Shown here piece by piece: positions 25,781 through 36,526 of a stretch of DNA of 64,000 nt. The first letter of the stretch is position 1. Each line of letters starts with the position of its first letter. The DNA is taken from assembly GCA_036245805.1 (NCBI GenBank), contig BTRK01000002.1:3406689-3470688 (forward strand), in the 5' to 3' direction. The notes below the pieces were generated by a model. That model worked only from the letters and a program-made list of their open reading frames with translations, had not been told where the DNA came from and made no database searches. The translations under genes and the position numbers were made by a program. The stretch comes from Pristionchus mayeri (lineage: Eukaryota; Nematoda; Chromadorea; Rhabditida; Neodiplogasteridae).

Positions 25781-26552
25781 TTATTTTCGAAACACCTTAC
25801 TCTCTCTAATGATATCTATGTTGTCGAATGCCACTACGAGACGTGAGCAATTGAATGTTCGAAGAGTAGTGAGGTAGTTCCAGCTGAAAGGTTTTATTAT
25901 ATAGAAAAAAATGAGTAAAATATTTCTCACGCTGTGTTGTCGGTAAAATCTCGTTGGCGAGGAAAGCAAACTTCTCGAATTTTAGCATGACCAAGGACTA
26001 CTTTTGTTGGTTCGTACTCAATCCAATATTTGTCAATACAATACATATCAATTTCCAATTTCTCAATGCGTTCATATCGATTGAGAAGCTGACGAATCGG
26101 TTTCTGATACCCTCTTCCTTCTAGGTAATCATCATAATAACAAAATCGAAGCATTTTTGTACCTCCGTGCAACTCAACTATACAATAATTCGAAAATAAT
26201 TTTTCACAAACATCATTCTGATCGATTTTCTGCTGAATATGGCCAAAATGTTGTTGAAACAGTTTCGTTACCCTCACTGAATAGTAGGGAAAGTCATCTT
26301 CTTCGTGTACGAAACACATCTTATAGTGATGCGCAATCAGCACGTTGCTGGGTTGCTAGAGCATTCCAACGTGGTGAAATCTGTGAAAATACAGTGATTC
26401 AATCATGTAACTACTAGAGAAAAGAACAAATAACATATTTGTAGGCATTTAAAATACTTGTTGACAAACAATGCATACCAATCGCACGTATTCGAACGGA
26501 CTTTGATGATCTTTCGAATAATGTCGGACGGCAAGATATTGAGAGTAAACAT
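25781..26552 (-). pseudogene. F-box gene with one in-frame stop
   Basis: Three exons join in phase: 26,458-26,552 (ATG then FTLNILPSDIIRKIIKV, an F-box start), 25,931-26,380, and 25,883 down to about 25,781. Exon 2 carries MCFVHEEDDFPYYS, RVTKLFQQHFGHIQQ and KIREVCFPRQRDF; exon 3 continues WNYLTTLRTFNCSRLVVAFD. The phase-2 junction (NTA then WNY) is clean. The frame set by exon 1 runs into TAG at 26,356-26,358, eight codons into exon 2, and is open on both sides of it. This is either a nonsense mutation or a sign that another acceptor is used. The frame may also end early at stop 25,781-25,783. The region after the F-box is not a family I can name. Confidence 0.6.
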
Positions 26553-27289
26553 ATTATTTTCAGATGTGGAAATGTAAACCACTTGAGAAGGACTTGATGA
26601 GTAACAAGCAAATAAATAAAGACTAGATGCGAATAAAATATTTGAAATATGACATCATAAAGCGGGTGGAACAAACCCGAGTTGCTAGAGTCATGAGATC
26701 TGGCGGTACAATAAGCAAGGACATGTCGAAAAACAACATTACTTAGTGGTTGGATTAACAACAAAAAAAATATTCTCCCCTACTCGTTAAATCCAACCGT
26801 ATACACTAGCACGTGTATGTATGATAATATGGAACAGCGAAGCGTTACGCTTCCGTATATCTGCGTGTTTATCCTAATTAGTGTCCCTCATATTGCTAAT
26901 TAGTGTGCCACATACCATTCTGACGTGATCCCGAACGCATCACGTCAGAATGATCATACAGTTTCTAACTCATGATAATACTATATATTGTCAATACATA
27001 TCAAGATATTTCGTATGAAAACGTGTTTGAAGAAGCGAATAACGTGTAATCATATTTTTGTAATAAAAAATTGTAATCTGAATGACTGCTAAACAGTTAT
27101 AATATTTATATGCTTGTTTCTGCTTCTATCCGCATTCATCGACTTCCTCGTGACCATTTGTGCGATTTCTTCAGTCGATCACATATTTCAATGAATACTT
27201 TATCGCAATATCATCACAATCAAATCAGGAATGTACATGGATTCGTTGGATATTATATACACGCATTCGAATGATACTGATTTCCCTTG
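26553..27289. other. Intergenic region with a perfect short hairpin
   Basis: No exon-like frame. At 26,916-26,952 a 14-bp perfect inverted repeat (cattctgacgtgat / atcacgtcagaatg) surrounds a 9-nt spacer. An ctaattagtgt motif is repeated at about 26,874 and 26,897. Confidence 0.5.
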
Positions 27290-30200
27290 TCAATTTCCCC
27301 GTTTGTTACCATTTCTCTCTTCAGTTTTCGAGTTCGTCACAACTTGTGTGCTGTCCTCAGTGGATCGAAGGAATATGGCTCGTCGAAGTAGATTGTAGAG
27401 ACCTCGACGATAGTCGCGAATGAAGATGATCATCACGAGAGGGTCAACTGATATTACGAAATATTTCAAAGAACATTATTTATTTCTAAGAATTCCTCTA
27501 CAATTTGCTCAGTTGATTGGGAAAAAGCAAGAGGGTCAGCTGAAAATGATGAGGCTTTCCACAAAGCTCGCCTATCAATTGTCGAATTCATTATTAGAGC
27601 ACCCTTCCGGAGGCACTCTAAGTAAGGTTAAAAATAGCTTACCTATAGGGTAGATGGAGTAGAACAGAGAAAGAAGCCAACCAGGAGAGGATAAGCCGTG
27701 ACCTGAATAATTATTCCGTAATAAATGAATGCATTTTATAGTAAAACGAACCTGGCACAAACGGTAGCAGCAGGAAAGCCATGCAGGGAATGTAGAGAAG
27801 GACGAGTGGGCCGAGGAACTTGAATAATGACAAATTATATAGTAGTTTTTGTATAGTATACATTGGAATATATTAATCTACGAACATTGAAATGATGAAA
27901 CATATAAGATGTACCCTACACATCTAACCGACTGGCAAAGGCATTTTAATACGTATTTACAGCTCGAAAACTAAACAAAGTTTGAAAAATGAAACCTGCA
28001 GATAAAGTGCCACGAATAGCTGGTAATTATACTTTCTCCACGTGCTGCTCCGATGTTGTTTGTCATTGAGTACAGAGACAATTCTGAAAAAAAAACTCAA
28101 AGATCCAAATGAAAACATCGAAAATAGTTCAATTTAGTTAAAGATCTCTGTTAGAGTGCATAGATTTTTTAGAAAACATTGCGAAGTCGTTTATACGCGG
28201 AATTATACATCTTTTCACTTTTTATTTCCGCTCTATAATCTGTTCAAAATATGTCTAATCGTCATTTCGCCTACACATTTGTTATTTAATTATTCGAGTG
28301 TAAAGAAGCGCGAGTCTCTTTGACGTTGACTTCTTGTACATTTGCTCAATGAGTCCATCCCCCAAATATATAGCTCTTGACATTCGCTCAGTAAATGTCA
28401 ATAGCGGTGAGCTGTCCCTCGGGAAGTGACTAAGCGCAACATCAACAATTTTTCAGCATCACTTTTTCAACTTTGATCAACACGTCATTCGTGCCTGATC
28501 TACTGCCCACTCGATTGCTCACATACTTTCAACACTAATTTGTGGGAAATGTCAAGAGACATGAGCTGTCCCTCAGGGAATCGCATGTTAATGAGCCTCA
28601 AATGATCGTCATGTTCGTCACGTAATTATTAATTGGTTCTCTCTTCACTGGTTCTATATGCATGATCTACTGCTGCTTGGCTTGAAATACTAGTAAATTT
28701 CGAGAGCTATGCGCAATCTGTCCCATGAGAAGTGAGTGATTGGGCAAACTTGAGAAGTAACGGAAGTGGCTCACAGCAGAATAAGTTAGATATGCTTGTG
28801 AAAATGTTAAAAATAGATAGAGGCGTAGTGCAAACTAAAGTAGTAATAACTACTCAAATTTGCACACCTGACTGAGCTCCAAATTATCAGCGATAGCGAA
28901 ACACCGCACAGCAGAATCATACTGAGAATGGCGAGGAACGGAGGCAGATTCAGCTTGCCATCGACCTGGAATTTCCACAGTTTGTGAAACGATTCCACGG
29001 TATATGTATTCTATACAATCTCTAACTATTATTTCGGCAAAGATAGTGTACAGATGCAGTGGTATCGTTTTTCGAACTGTATAACCGACATTGAATCGGT
29101 TAATGACCCATCAATCACGTACCGTTCCGAGAAACATCAGCAGTCTTCCCTCGTGATTCGAGGTCGGAAAGTTTTCCAGATCCGCTGTTAGTCGGGCTAC
29201 GGTTGGTGCGTATCTAAGTTGATATACATATAATTAATAGTGCATATCTTAATTAATTAATTATCGTATAATTAATTCATTACGCTTACTCGCTTTGGTA
29301 CGAGAGAAAGACTGCACAGAGAACGGTCCAGACAGTCAGTTCCACAATAAGGATCAAGATGATCTCGAGTATGTTCCGTGTACTAATGGTTACGGTGGCA
29401 TAGGTTTTACTGAATAATTCAATACTTATTTTTTTCGTGAACAGTTTTGTTGTTTTATGTTCATCCGGATATATAATAACAATCGAAAAATGGATAGGGA
29501 GTAATAATCAAACGAGTTGAGCTGTTCCAATAAAATGAAGTCATACCTCGACAGAACCATGGCTCGGTAGATGAAGTGCATCGCCAGAATGAGAAAGCTC
29601 ATGGAAGCGACGCCGAAATAGACAGCGATGAATCTCATATCGGTTATCCATCCCGAGCCGTACGTGATGAAGGCGTTCTCGCGCATAACGCAGGTCTGAA
29701 ACATTTACCGCTTTCTGATTTTCCGAGATTTTTTTTGGATTTGAATTTTTATGATTATATACTTGATTAATCCTGTCAGAACACTAGTGATTCGCGTCGT
29801 GCTTTTAACCAAAATTGATGAAATCCCATGTGATCTCTGTCATGCTCACCGATGTGGTAGTTTGATCTTGCCTGGGACGCTTTCGAATGAGATCAGAGTC
29901 AAGACCAAAACATCGGAGCAACTATTGGAATTGGAATGAGTATGCCCCGCTCGATGTTTTTGCAAATAAACGTGACGCCGGAGACTGGTGATGATTGGTA
30001 CGTAGTGAAGACACGGAAGTTGTTGGATACGTTGGGATTCGGACAATGTGTGCATCGAGCAGCCATTTTATAGTAGGTTTAGGTTTCTTGTGGAAATTTT
30101 CGCATCACTCAATCATATGGTCGAAGATAAATCGCGCGTAATTTTCTCGAAGTAAATCCCCCTATTAAATAGTCACGGCACATGCTGCTGAACAGATTGC

Positions 30201-30961
30201 GCATGTATAATATCACATGTTTGCTTTCTGGACTCTAATGTGTTACTGAAAGCAGTATCGCTCTCGATCTATCCTACGATATATGGTGCAAGGGAAAAGC
30301 ATGTGTTCCTTTTGCTAAATCTGCTTCCGTATCGGCAGCTGCATCGGCTAGCAGATGATGCATCGGCTGCAGCAAGAATAAACACTGGCCGGAAGTTTAT
30401 CCCTCTGGATAAGAGCCAATAAAGACCCTTCCTCACTATTTTTTCCAGAATATCACTCATTTTCAAAAATGAGTTTGAAAATTATTTAGAAATGTGTACT
30501 TGTTTGGCTCTCGATCCGTGGTTTCTCAACCGGCTTAGTTCTCATGAGCCGATAGCATGTAACCTGATTAGTCGTATGCCTTACCGGTGAAAGAATCATG
30601 TGCAGTACAGCGAAGCCGATGCCGGAAATTAGAAAGATGACGAGCAGTTTGCGATACTGGCTAATCTCCTTTCTCGATTTGGTGAAGATCAGCGTCAGGG
30701 CGATCACGTTTAGACACATGGCGATTGCTGAAAAATTTGAATTAAAAATTCCCCAAATCAATCTTATTTCTCGAGATTTAAATAGATTTTTTCTAGGAAT
30801 ATCTCGCAAGAAATGATTGTCTTAATTATGCGTGATCTCCAGGTATGATCTGCGAGAGCAAACCTAGGATAAGCCATTTCTTGCAAGGTTATCCCTAATT
30901 CGACTTCGAAAATATTACCGAAACAGATGTGCTCGGTATTGCGGAAGGAAGTGGTGGGCAT
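27290..30961 (-). CDS. Seven-transmembrane chemoreceptor, Str superfamily (paralogue 2, intact)
   Basis: Ten exons: 30,919-30,961, 30,585-30,727, 29,547-29,695, 29,290-29,409, 29,123-29,213, 28,868-28,965, 27,996-28,083, 27,752-27,818, 27,643-27,702 and 27,290-27,447. Phases agree throughout, giving 1,017 nt and 338 residues. Landmarks: MPTTSFRNTEHICF start, SRKEISQYRKLLVIF, GSGWITDMRFIAVYFG, YNYQLFVALYLQ, FLLLPFVPG, and PIGVDPLVMIIFIRDYR. Exon lengths match paralogue 1 nearly one for one, but here the TM6-TM7 exon is split by a 49-nt intron (27,703-27,751). Introns are much longer than in paralogue 1; intron 2 (about 0.9 kb) shares sequence with intron 2 of paralogue 3 (ctttctggactctaatg versus actcggactctaatg; ccgtatcggcagctg versus ccataccggcagctg). 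Confidence 0.87.
28330..28760. repeat. Three diverged tandem units of ~160 bp in a chemoreceptor intron
   Basis: The motif gagctgtccctcgggaagtg at about 28,410 recurs as gagctgtccctcagggaatc at about 28,563 and, more weakly, as atctgtcccatgagaagtga near 28,716. Between them ctgatctactgcc (about 28,496) recurs as atgatctactgct (about 28,661). This indicates an old local tandem triplication. Confidence 0.55.
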
Positions 30962-32869
30962 TGTTGGCTCTACCAAGAGTGTTTTTTAAACCGATTATCG
31001 AAGCGGAAATGCAAGTGAAATCGTGAAAATATAGAGAGACGGGATTGTGACTGGATGCTGAGGCTCCCTCTTATATCCCTCATCTAGAGACGGCTGTCAG
31101 TAACACACGCGCATAGACGGAAACAGAGCCTAATTAGAGCGCTAATTAGATGATCAGCTGGGGATGTATTCGTCTCTTTGTTCAGCATTCTCTCTCGTCG
31201 TTCTAAACGGTGAGAGCGCTCGAACAATCGAGATTTTCTCGTTCATTTTTGCGATGCTATACCAAGAGCTACAGTGATGAGCGTAGTGATGCTACAGAAG
31301 GGGAATTATAAACGCTCGAATGAATTCTGCTAGAAACATACGTGAGAATCAAACAACCACACATTCATTTTTGCATCTCTCAGACGAATGTAATCACTCT
31401 CGTGGAGATGCGCTAAGCGTAGTGGTATGTGCAGGAGCAATAGACAAACAATCCCGAGGACTTATCAAATATCTGAGCCCTTGCCTGACACCAGCCATAT
31501 TTTATTGCATCGCTGCCATTTAGCGGTGGACCAATAGTAGTACCGACAATGATTTCCCAACATTATAAGTCATACGTTCGAACCCGAGTTATGTTCAATT
31601 AAGCTTTTTGGAAACGGCGGAAATGCCATGAAAGGAGGCGCACATATCAGATGATTAGTGCAATATGAAGCTTGCGAAACCGGAAGAGCGCTTTTATAGA
31701 ATATGTCATTTAAAATTCCATTCGATTTAAAGCCGTCGCGGTTTCCTGGTACAGGAAACCGAATGTATGACTTCTCCCTGACAACTACTTCATAAGCAAG
31801 TATCTCAGCTATTTTTGCTTTTGAGCTTCACTTATACTTATACTTATACGTTACTTCACATACTATCAACACATACTGATTTCCTGAGTGCATTGGCAAG
31901 TATACGATGGAACAGAGATCGGGAGATTATAAGTCTGCACCAAATGAGACCTATGGATGGAGGATGAATGACGCATAGGGAAATGACCACTCCATACCGC
32001 CTAAATAAATACATAATATCAGATCCTACACTTACCAAAGTACATTTGGAGTGATCAAATTAAAAAGGCAGAATTATTTCAACCACGCGTGGGCTGAGAC
32101 ATGTATGATGAATCTCACGAATTTGAACAGCTAATTGGGGATTTAAAGTATGAAGCTTGGAGTGCTACTGAGCGGTGAGTAAGTACGACTTGAGTCAAGC
32201 TGCGGATAGTCCGGCAGGAGATTCTAACCTGTGAGACGGCACGTATAACACAGATTCATGCCCGGCCACAGTCATTTGATTGCAATTCGTCTGGAATGCC
32301 AATTATTCTCTCAATCACTCTGTGAGAACCCTTGCGTTGAACTAAATTTTGGAACGATAGAATAATTACAACTCGGAGAACCCGTGCACTCTCCTTCTAA
32401 CTGAAAACAAAATGGAGACAGCACGCAATAAGAAGAGCGCGCGAGAGAGCCGTGTGTCTGCCTTCATCTCATGAGGGTAGCGTGCACTCATCATTTTCCC
32501 ACTCCCTCTCCTCGCGTATGCATGAGGTTTTAAGACGTGATAATGGGGGAGTGTAAGGGTGTCTAGCGATGCACATTGCACACGTTCCCAGTTCTCGCTT
32601 TCATTTACAGTACCGGGATGTCTTGATTTTGTTCAAGCACGGAATGATGATGCACTCATTAGTGGCAAACATAAGAGCAATTGCGTATAAATATGGCACA
32701 ATTGTGGGTGACATGATGAGAAGAGGATAAGTGGAATGGCTGAGCGTTGAGAAAACACGAATCCTATTTCAGGACTGACACTCATTCAATCTTGAAAACC
32801 AGCCCAGCGATGACGTTTGTTTTGCACCTGACTTCTAGAGTTTATTTTGAGAGTGAAACAAACTAAATT
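30962..32869. other. Upstream region of paralogue 2, homologous to 41,326-43,600
   Basis: No exon chain seen. The sequence is the left part of a segmental duplication: gatgagcgtagtgatg and cgctcgaatgaattct (about 31,277-31,328) match gataagcgtgacgatg and cgctcgaatgacttct (about 41,761-41,813), and ctggaatgccaattattctc (about 32,291) matches ctggaatgccaactattttc (about 43,107). The stretch cccactccctctcctcg occurs in both (about 32,497 and 43,287). The proximal part presumably contains the receptor promoter. Confidence 0.6.
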
Positions 32870-33044
32870 ATGGAAGCTGCGGCACAATCGAAATATATGG
32901 TATGCGTCTGGTATCACCAATCATTCTGGGTTCTCAAGTGTGTGGCGAGCGGTTGAGTGCGATTTCGTCTCTCCGTCTCCGGTTCCGCCCGCCCGGATTC
33001 CCTCTCCCAGACGCGTTGGCACGCGGGAGTTGTACGCCGCCACG

Positions 33045-33815
33045 ATGGGTCGCCACTTCTACATCGGCACCATCAACGCCAGGACGCTCGGCCCAAGGGA
33101 GAAGCAGTCGGAGATGGAACTCGCCCTCGACAAGATCAAGTGGGACGTGGTTGCAGTGCAGGAAGCCAGGATTGTGGGTTGTGCCTCGTTCAATCTTACA
33201 TCCTCAGGCACTGTAGTCTACCACTCGGGCGGGCCCACTGCTTCCCATGGCGTGGCATTTTTGCTTCGACCGCAACTCGCGCGCGGAGCTGTGTTCAATG
33301 GCCTCTCCCCTCGTTTGGCCACTCTGCTCCTTCCCGACCTACGGCTCTTCCTGGTCTGCGCTTACGCCCCTACGTCTTCCTACGATGACGACGCGTATGA
33401 AGACTTCCTAGACCAGGTTGAGACCGCCCTGCGGAGTGCCCCAAAAGGCCATATGCCAGTTCTGGTTGGTGACTTCAACTGTCGAGTGGCGAGGGAACCT
33501 GGCAATGAAAGATTTGTCGGTAACTTTGCCTCTCCCACACCGAACTCACGCGGACGCTGCTTCACTGAGCTCTGCGTGAGGAACAGACTGCGCATCCTGA
33601 ACACGTTCCCCAAGAGACGGCACGGTCGAATCTGGACCTGGCGATCCCCAAACGGCTCCGCATTCCACCAAATTGACTACGTTGCAGCGCCCGCCACAGC
33701 GAGAGTAGTCAACTGTGGAGTCGTTGGTCGGTTTGAGTTTGACTCCGACCATCGCCTTGTTCGGATGTGCCTCTCCCTGACAAGGCGAGGCAGAAAAGAT
33801 GCAGGGAGCGGCTAG
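33045..33815 (+). CDS. LINE endonuclease domain (exonuclease-endonuclease-phosphatase fold)
   Basis: The open frame begins further upstream at 32,847, but the ATG at 33,045 (MGRHFYIGTINARTLG) fits the start of the domain best. Motifs: VVAVQEARI (catalytic Glu), PVLVGDFNCRV (Asp and Asn), and DSDHRLVRM (Asp-His pair) at the end of the domain. It nicks target DNA to prime reverse transcription. The frame ends with LSLTRRGRKD and a stop at 33,813-33,815, while the reverse-transcriptase frame runs in parallel through this point one base back. In related RTE elements both domains lie in one polyprotein, so the break at an A run (cagaaaagatgc, about 33,791) is either a 1-nt deletion or, less likely, a programmed -1 shift. 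Confidence 0.85.
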   Translation: MGRHFYIGTINARTLGPREKQSEMELALDKIKWDVVAVQEARIVGCASFNLTSSGTVVYHSGGPTASHGVAFLLRPQLARGAVFNGLSPRLATLLLPDLRLFLVCAYAPTSSYDDDAYEDFLDQVETALRSAPKGHMPVLVGDFNCRVAREPGNERFVGNFASPTPNSRGRCFTELCVRNRLRILNTFPKRRHGRIWTWRSPNGSAFHQIDYVAAPATARVVNCGVVGRFEFDSDHRLVRMCLSLTRRGRKDAGSG

Positions 33816-35785
33816 ATTTCGATCGAACCGCTTTTACTGTCAACGCAAACCTTCTCGCGTCACTGCCCCTTGCCCGCCCCAGTTCTGCCGCCGACGCCTA
33901 TACTACGGTAAAGGCTTTCACGGAGACCGCGGCAACGAACTGCTGGAGGAAGCGCCAATCCCCTTCTTGGATCTCGAGTGGAACGCGGAAGCTCCTAGCG
34001 ATGCGCCATGAATTGCAATCCAACTCGCAACAAGCTGTCGCCTACTCAGCTGCCTGCAAAGCTGCCCGGACGAGTTTCGTCGATGACATCAGGAAGCGAA
34101 AGGAGGCGCAAGCACGGCAAGCAGCAACCATGGGAAGGAGCATCGTGAAGAGCATGCTGAGTCTGCAAACCTCAAAGAAGCGCCTTCTAGTTCCCGACCC
34201 TGTAACTGGTGCTCTCTCTCAAGCAGCTACCAAGACAGTGGTCCAGAGCTTCTTTGACGGTCTCTACACCCCTGCAGTTCCGTGTCCACTCCCAGTCCCT
34301 CCTCAGCCTCTGGATCCCCTTCCTCCCTTCCTACCCGATGAGGTCAGCAAAGCGATGTCCCAACTCAAGTGTGGTCACTCACCCGGTTCGGATGGCATTC
34401 TCCCTGATCTGCTATACCACTCTCGAAACCACCTTGCTCCCGTTATCGCTGATCTACTCAACTATCTGGTAGATGGAGAGGCTGTTCCAAGCGACCTGAC
34501 CGAAGCAATTGTCACTCTTCTGCACAAGAAAGGAGACCCTACCAACATTGGGAACTTCCGTCCCATCTCCCTCCTCACCGTTTCCCTGAAGACAATGACC
34601 AAAGTCATTCTTCAGAGACTCGAAACTGTGCTTGAAGAAACAGAGTCCTCGACCCAAACCGGCTTCCGGCGCGGCTACAGTACTCTCGACAACCTGCATG
34701 CCATCAAGCAGGTCGCTGAAAGATCCTCCGAGTACGGTATCCCAATCTGCTTGGCGTTCGTCGACTTCAAGAAGGCGTTCGACTGTGTGGAGTGGAATGC
34801 CTGCTGGCAAGCCCTCTTCTCGTTCGGAGCCCATCCCTCCCTCGTCCACATGTTGCGCCGTCTCTACGAGTCCTCCTCTACACTCATTCGAGTTAATGAG
34901 GAGCTCGTTCCTGTGACTGTGCGTCGAGGAGTCCGCCAAGGGGATACCCTCTCCCCTCGTCTCTTCAACGCAGTGCTACGATCAGCCATGGACAACATTG
35001 ACTGGGAGTCAGATGGAATTAGAATCGACGGAAGGAACCTTTGCCACTTGGAGTATGCCGATGACGTGGCTCTCGTTGCCAAATCTCGACCCGAGCTGGA
35101 ACGAATGCTGAAGAAGCTGATGGACGCGTGCAGCCGAGTTGGTCTCGAAGTGAATGCAAGCAAGACCAACCTCCTCACCTCCTGCACCTCTACCCGCAAT
35201 CCAATAATCATCGGCAATCTGCGATTCGAATTCGTCGATAGCGCCACCTATCTCGGAGGAAGAATAGCTCTTCCCTTGGATCATTCCGACGAAATAGAAC
35301 ACCGGATTCGATTAGAGTGGCTGGCCTGGAGTAAGCTCTCGCACCTCCTATCTTCTCGAATTCTGTCCATCAAGATCAGGAGGAGAGTCTTCGAGAGCTG
35401 CATCACGGCTACAGTTCTCTATGGGTGTGAAGTATGGGCTCTGAGATCTAGCGAGAAGGAGAGGCTGAGAGTCACCCAGAGGAAGATGGAAAGAAAGATG
35501 CTTGGAGTCACGCTGAGGGACAGATGGAGGAATGACCGCGTGAGAGGGATTACCAAGCTGAGAGACTGGAATGAGGAAGGATTGAAACGAAAAGCGCGCT
35601 GGGCCCTCAAGATCAGAAGAATGGGAGTGGAACAGTGGAGCCGTGCGACAACTGTCTGGACTCCATTCAATAGGACTCGTCCCCCCGGAAAGCCTCGCGC
35701 GCGATGGAGAGACGACCTATCCCGAGCTATTGGCAGCCATTGGTGGAGTGCAACTTATGAAGACTACCGACCTATCATCTTCTGA
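33767..35785 (+). CDS. LINE reverse transcriptase
   Basis: A 672-codon open frame with no ATG start of its own; the real start is the upstream endonuclease frame. Reverse-transcriptase blocks in order: NFRPISLLTVSLKTMTKV, QTGFRRGYSTLDNL, ICLAFVDFKKAFDCVEW (catalytic Asp), VRRGVRQGDTLSPRLFNAVL, and LEYADDVALVA (YADD, catalytic Asp pair). The C-terminus (LYGCEVWALR, GKPRARWRDDL) is typical of RTE elements. It copies the element RNA at the nicked target. The whole domain is open, which suggests recent activity. Confidence 0.93.
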   Translation: MPLPDKARQKRCRERLDFDRTAFTVNANLLASLPLARPSSAADAYTTVKAFTETAATNCWRKRQSPSWISSGTRKLLAMRHELQSNSQQAVAYSAACKAARTSFVDDIRKRKEAQARQAATMGRSIVKSMLSLQTSKKRLLVPDPVTGALSQAATKTVVQSFFDGLYTPAVPCPLPVPPQPLDPLPPFLPDEVSKAMSQLKCGHSPGSDGILPDLLYHSRNHLAPVIADLLNYLVDGEAVPSDLTEAIVTLLHKKGDPTNIGNFRPISLLTVSLKTMTKVILQRLETVLEETESSTQTGFRRGYSTLDNLHAIKQVAERSSEYGIPICLAFVDFKKAFDCVEWNACWQALFSFGAHPSLVHMLRRLYESSSTLIRVNEELVPVTVRRGVRQGDTLSPRLFNAVLRSAMDNIDWESDGIRIDGRNLCHLEYADDVALVAKSRPELERMLKKLMDACSRVGLEVNASKTNLLTSCTSTRNPIIIGNLRFEFVDSATYLGGRIALPLDHSDEIEHRIRLEWLAWSKLSHLLSSRILSIKIRRRVFESCITATVLYGCEVWALRSSEKERLRVTQRKMERKMLGVTLRDRWRNDRVRGITKLRDWNEEGLKRKARWALKIRRMGVEQWSRATTVWTPFNRTRPPGKPRARWRDDLSRAIGSHWWSATYEDYRPIIF

Positions 35786-35821
35786 GCGTTTCCGCCTGAT
35801 AAGATAAATTGATTGATTGAT

Positions 35822-36526
35822 TGATCACCAAATTCACGACTTGTCATACAGATGACAAAGGCGACACGACGACAAAGGTCACATCTCGTCATAGCTAGTA
35901 TCTACTACCCTCAAAAGGTGTTTTTCCGCGTCTGGAAGATCCTTATAGTGATGTTTTTACTCCACATAAGGTACACAACAGGAAGTCAACGACTATAGAA
36001 GATGAATCATCAAGCCAATGAGTACAGACATCCGTGTCTTGCATATCATCATGTTAGTCTTGCAATCGCGCCACAACGAAATATGTAAATGAATGTGTGA
36101 GAGAGTGATAATAATGATACAATATGTATAAAACAGGCTCTACCAATTACATTGTCATTAAAGTTCGAGAAATAATACCACGGTACACTCGCTCACCGCT
36201 GGTCAGAGAACACGCATGTTGAAAATGGTCATTCTCGATAATCCATAAGTCCAAGATGTGTGACTAGTCATCTGCCGTAGACATGATTGTACGGTAAATG
36301 TACGTGGGCGTAACAACAACAGTGTGTGGGAACGATATTTTGATGATAAACTCATTACTGGTGATCCCGAAGGACGGAGTTCGAACGCCCTTTGGATAAC
36401 AGTTAAACGAAAAATACGATTGTAAAAACCAGATTGAGTGATCGTCTATAGCAATAACACTGATCTCATCTAAAAACGTAGGAAAACGGGAGCCTTTTGG
36501 GACAATTTCAAAAAGAATTGTCTTAT
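35822..36526. other. Right part of the duplicated upstream unit, no gene seen
   Basis: Sequence from about 35,865 matches 43,690-44,000 (cctcaaaaggtgtttttccg versus cctcaaaagatgttttttca). It ends near 36,390 where the match is lost, shortly before a foldback element. Confidence 0.5.

Larger units (their letters stand above)
32870..35821 (+). mobile_element. RTE-like non-LTR retrotransposon (LINE), nearly full length
   Basis: A GC-rich insert with an AP-type endonuclease followed by reverse transcriptase and a short 3' tail of repeated attg units (about 35,805-35,822). Base composition differs sharply from the AT-rich flanks. Boundaries are inferred by comparison with the duplicated unit near 43,620-43,720, which lacks the insert: gtttattttgagagtgaaac at about 32,839 matches gtttgttttgagaaggaaac, and gacacgacgacaaaggtcac at about 35,861 matches the sequence just beyond. 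The 5' boundary is only approximate. Confidence 0.88.

Noticed and set aside
34454..34939. Minus-strand 161-codon frame within the LINE
   Set aside because: Antisense of the GC-rich reverse-transcriptase frame, which has all catalytic blocks.
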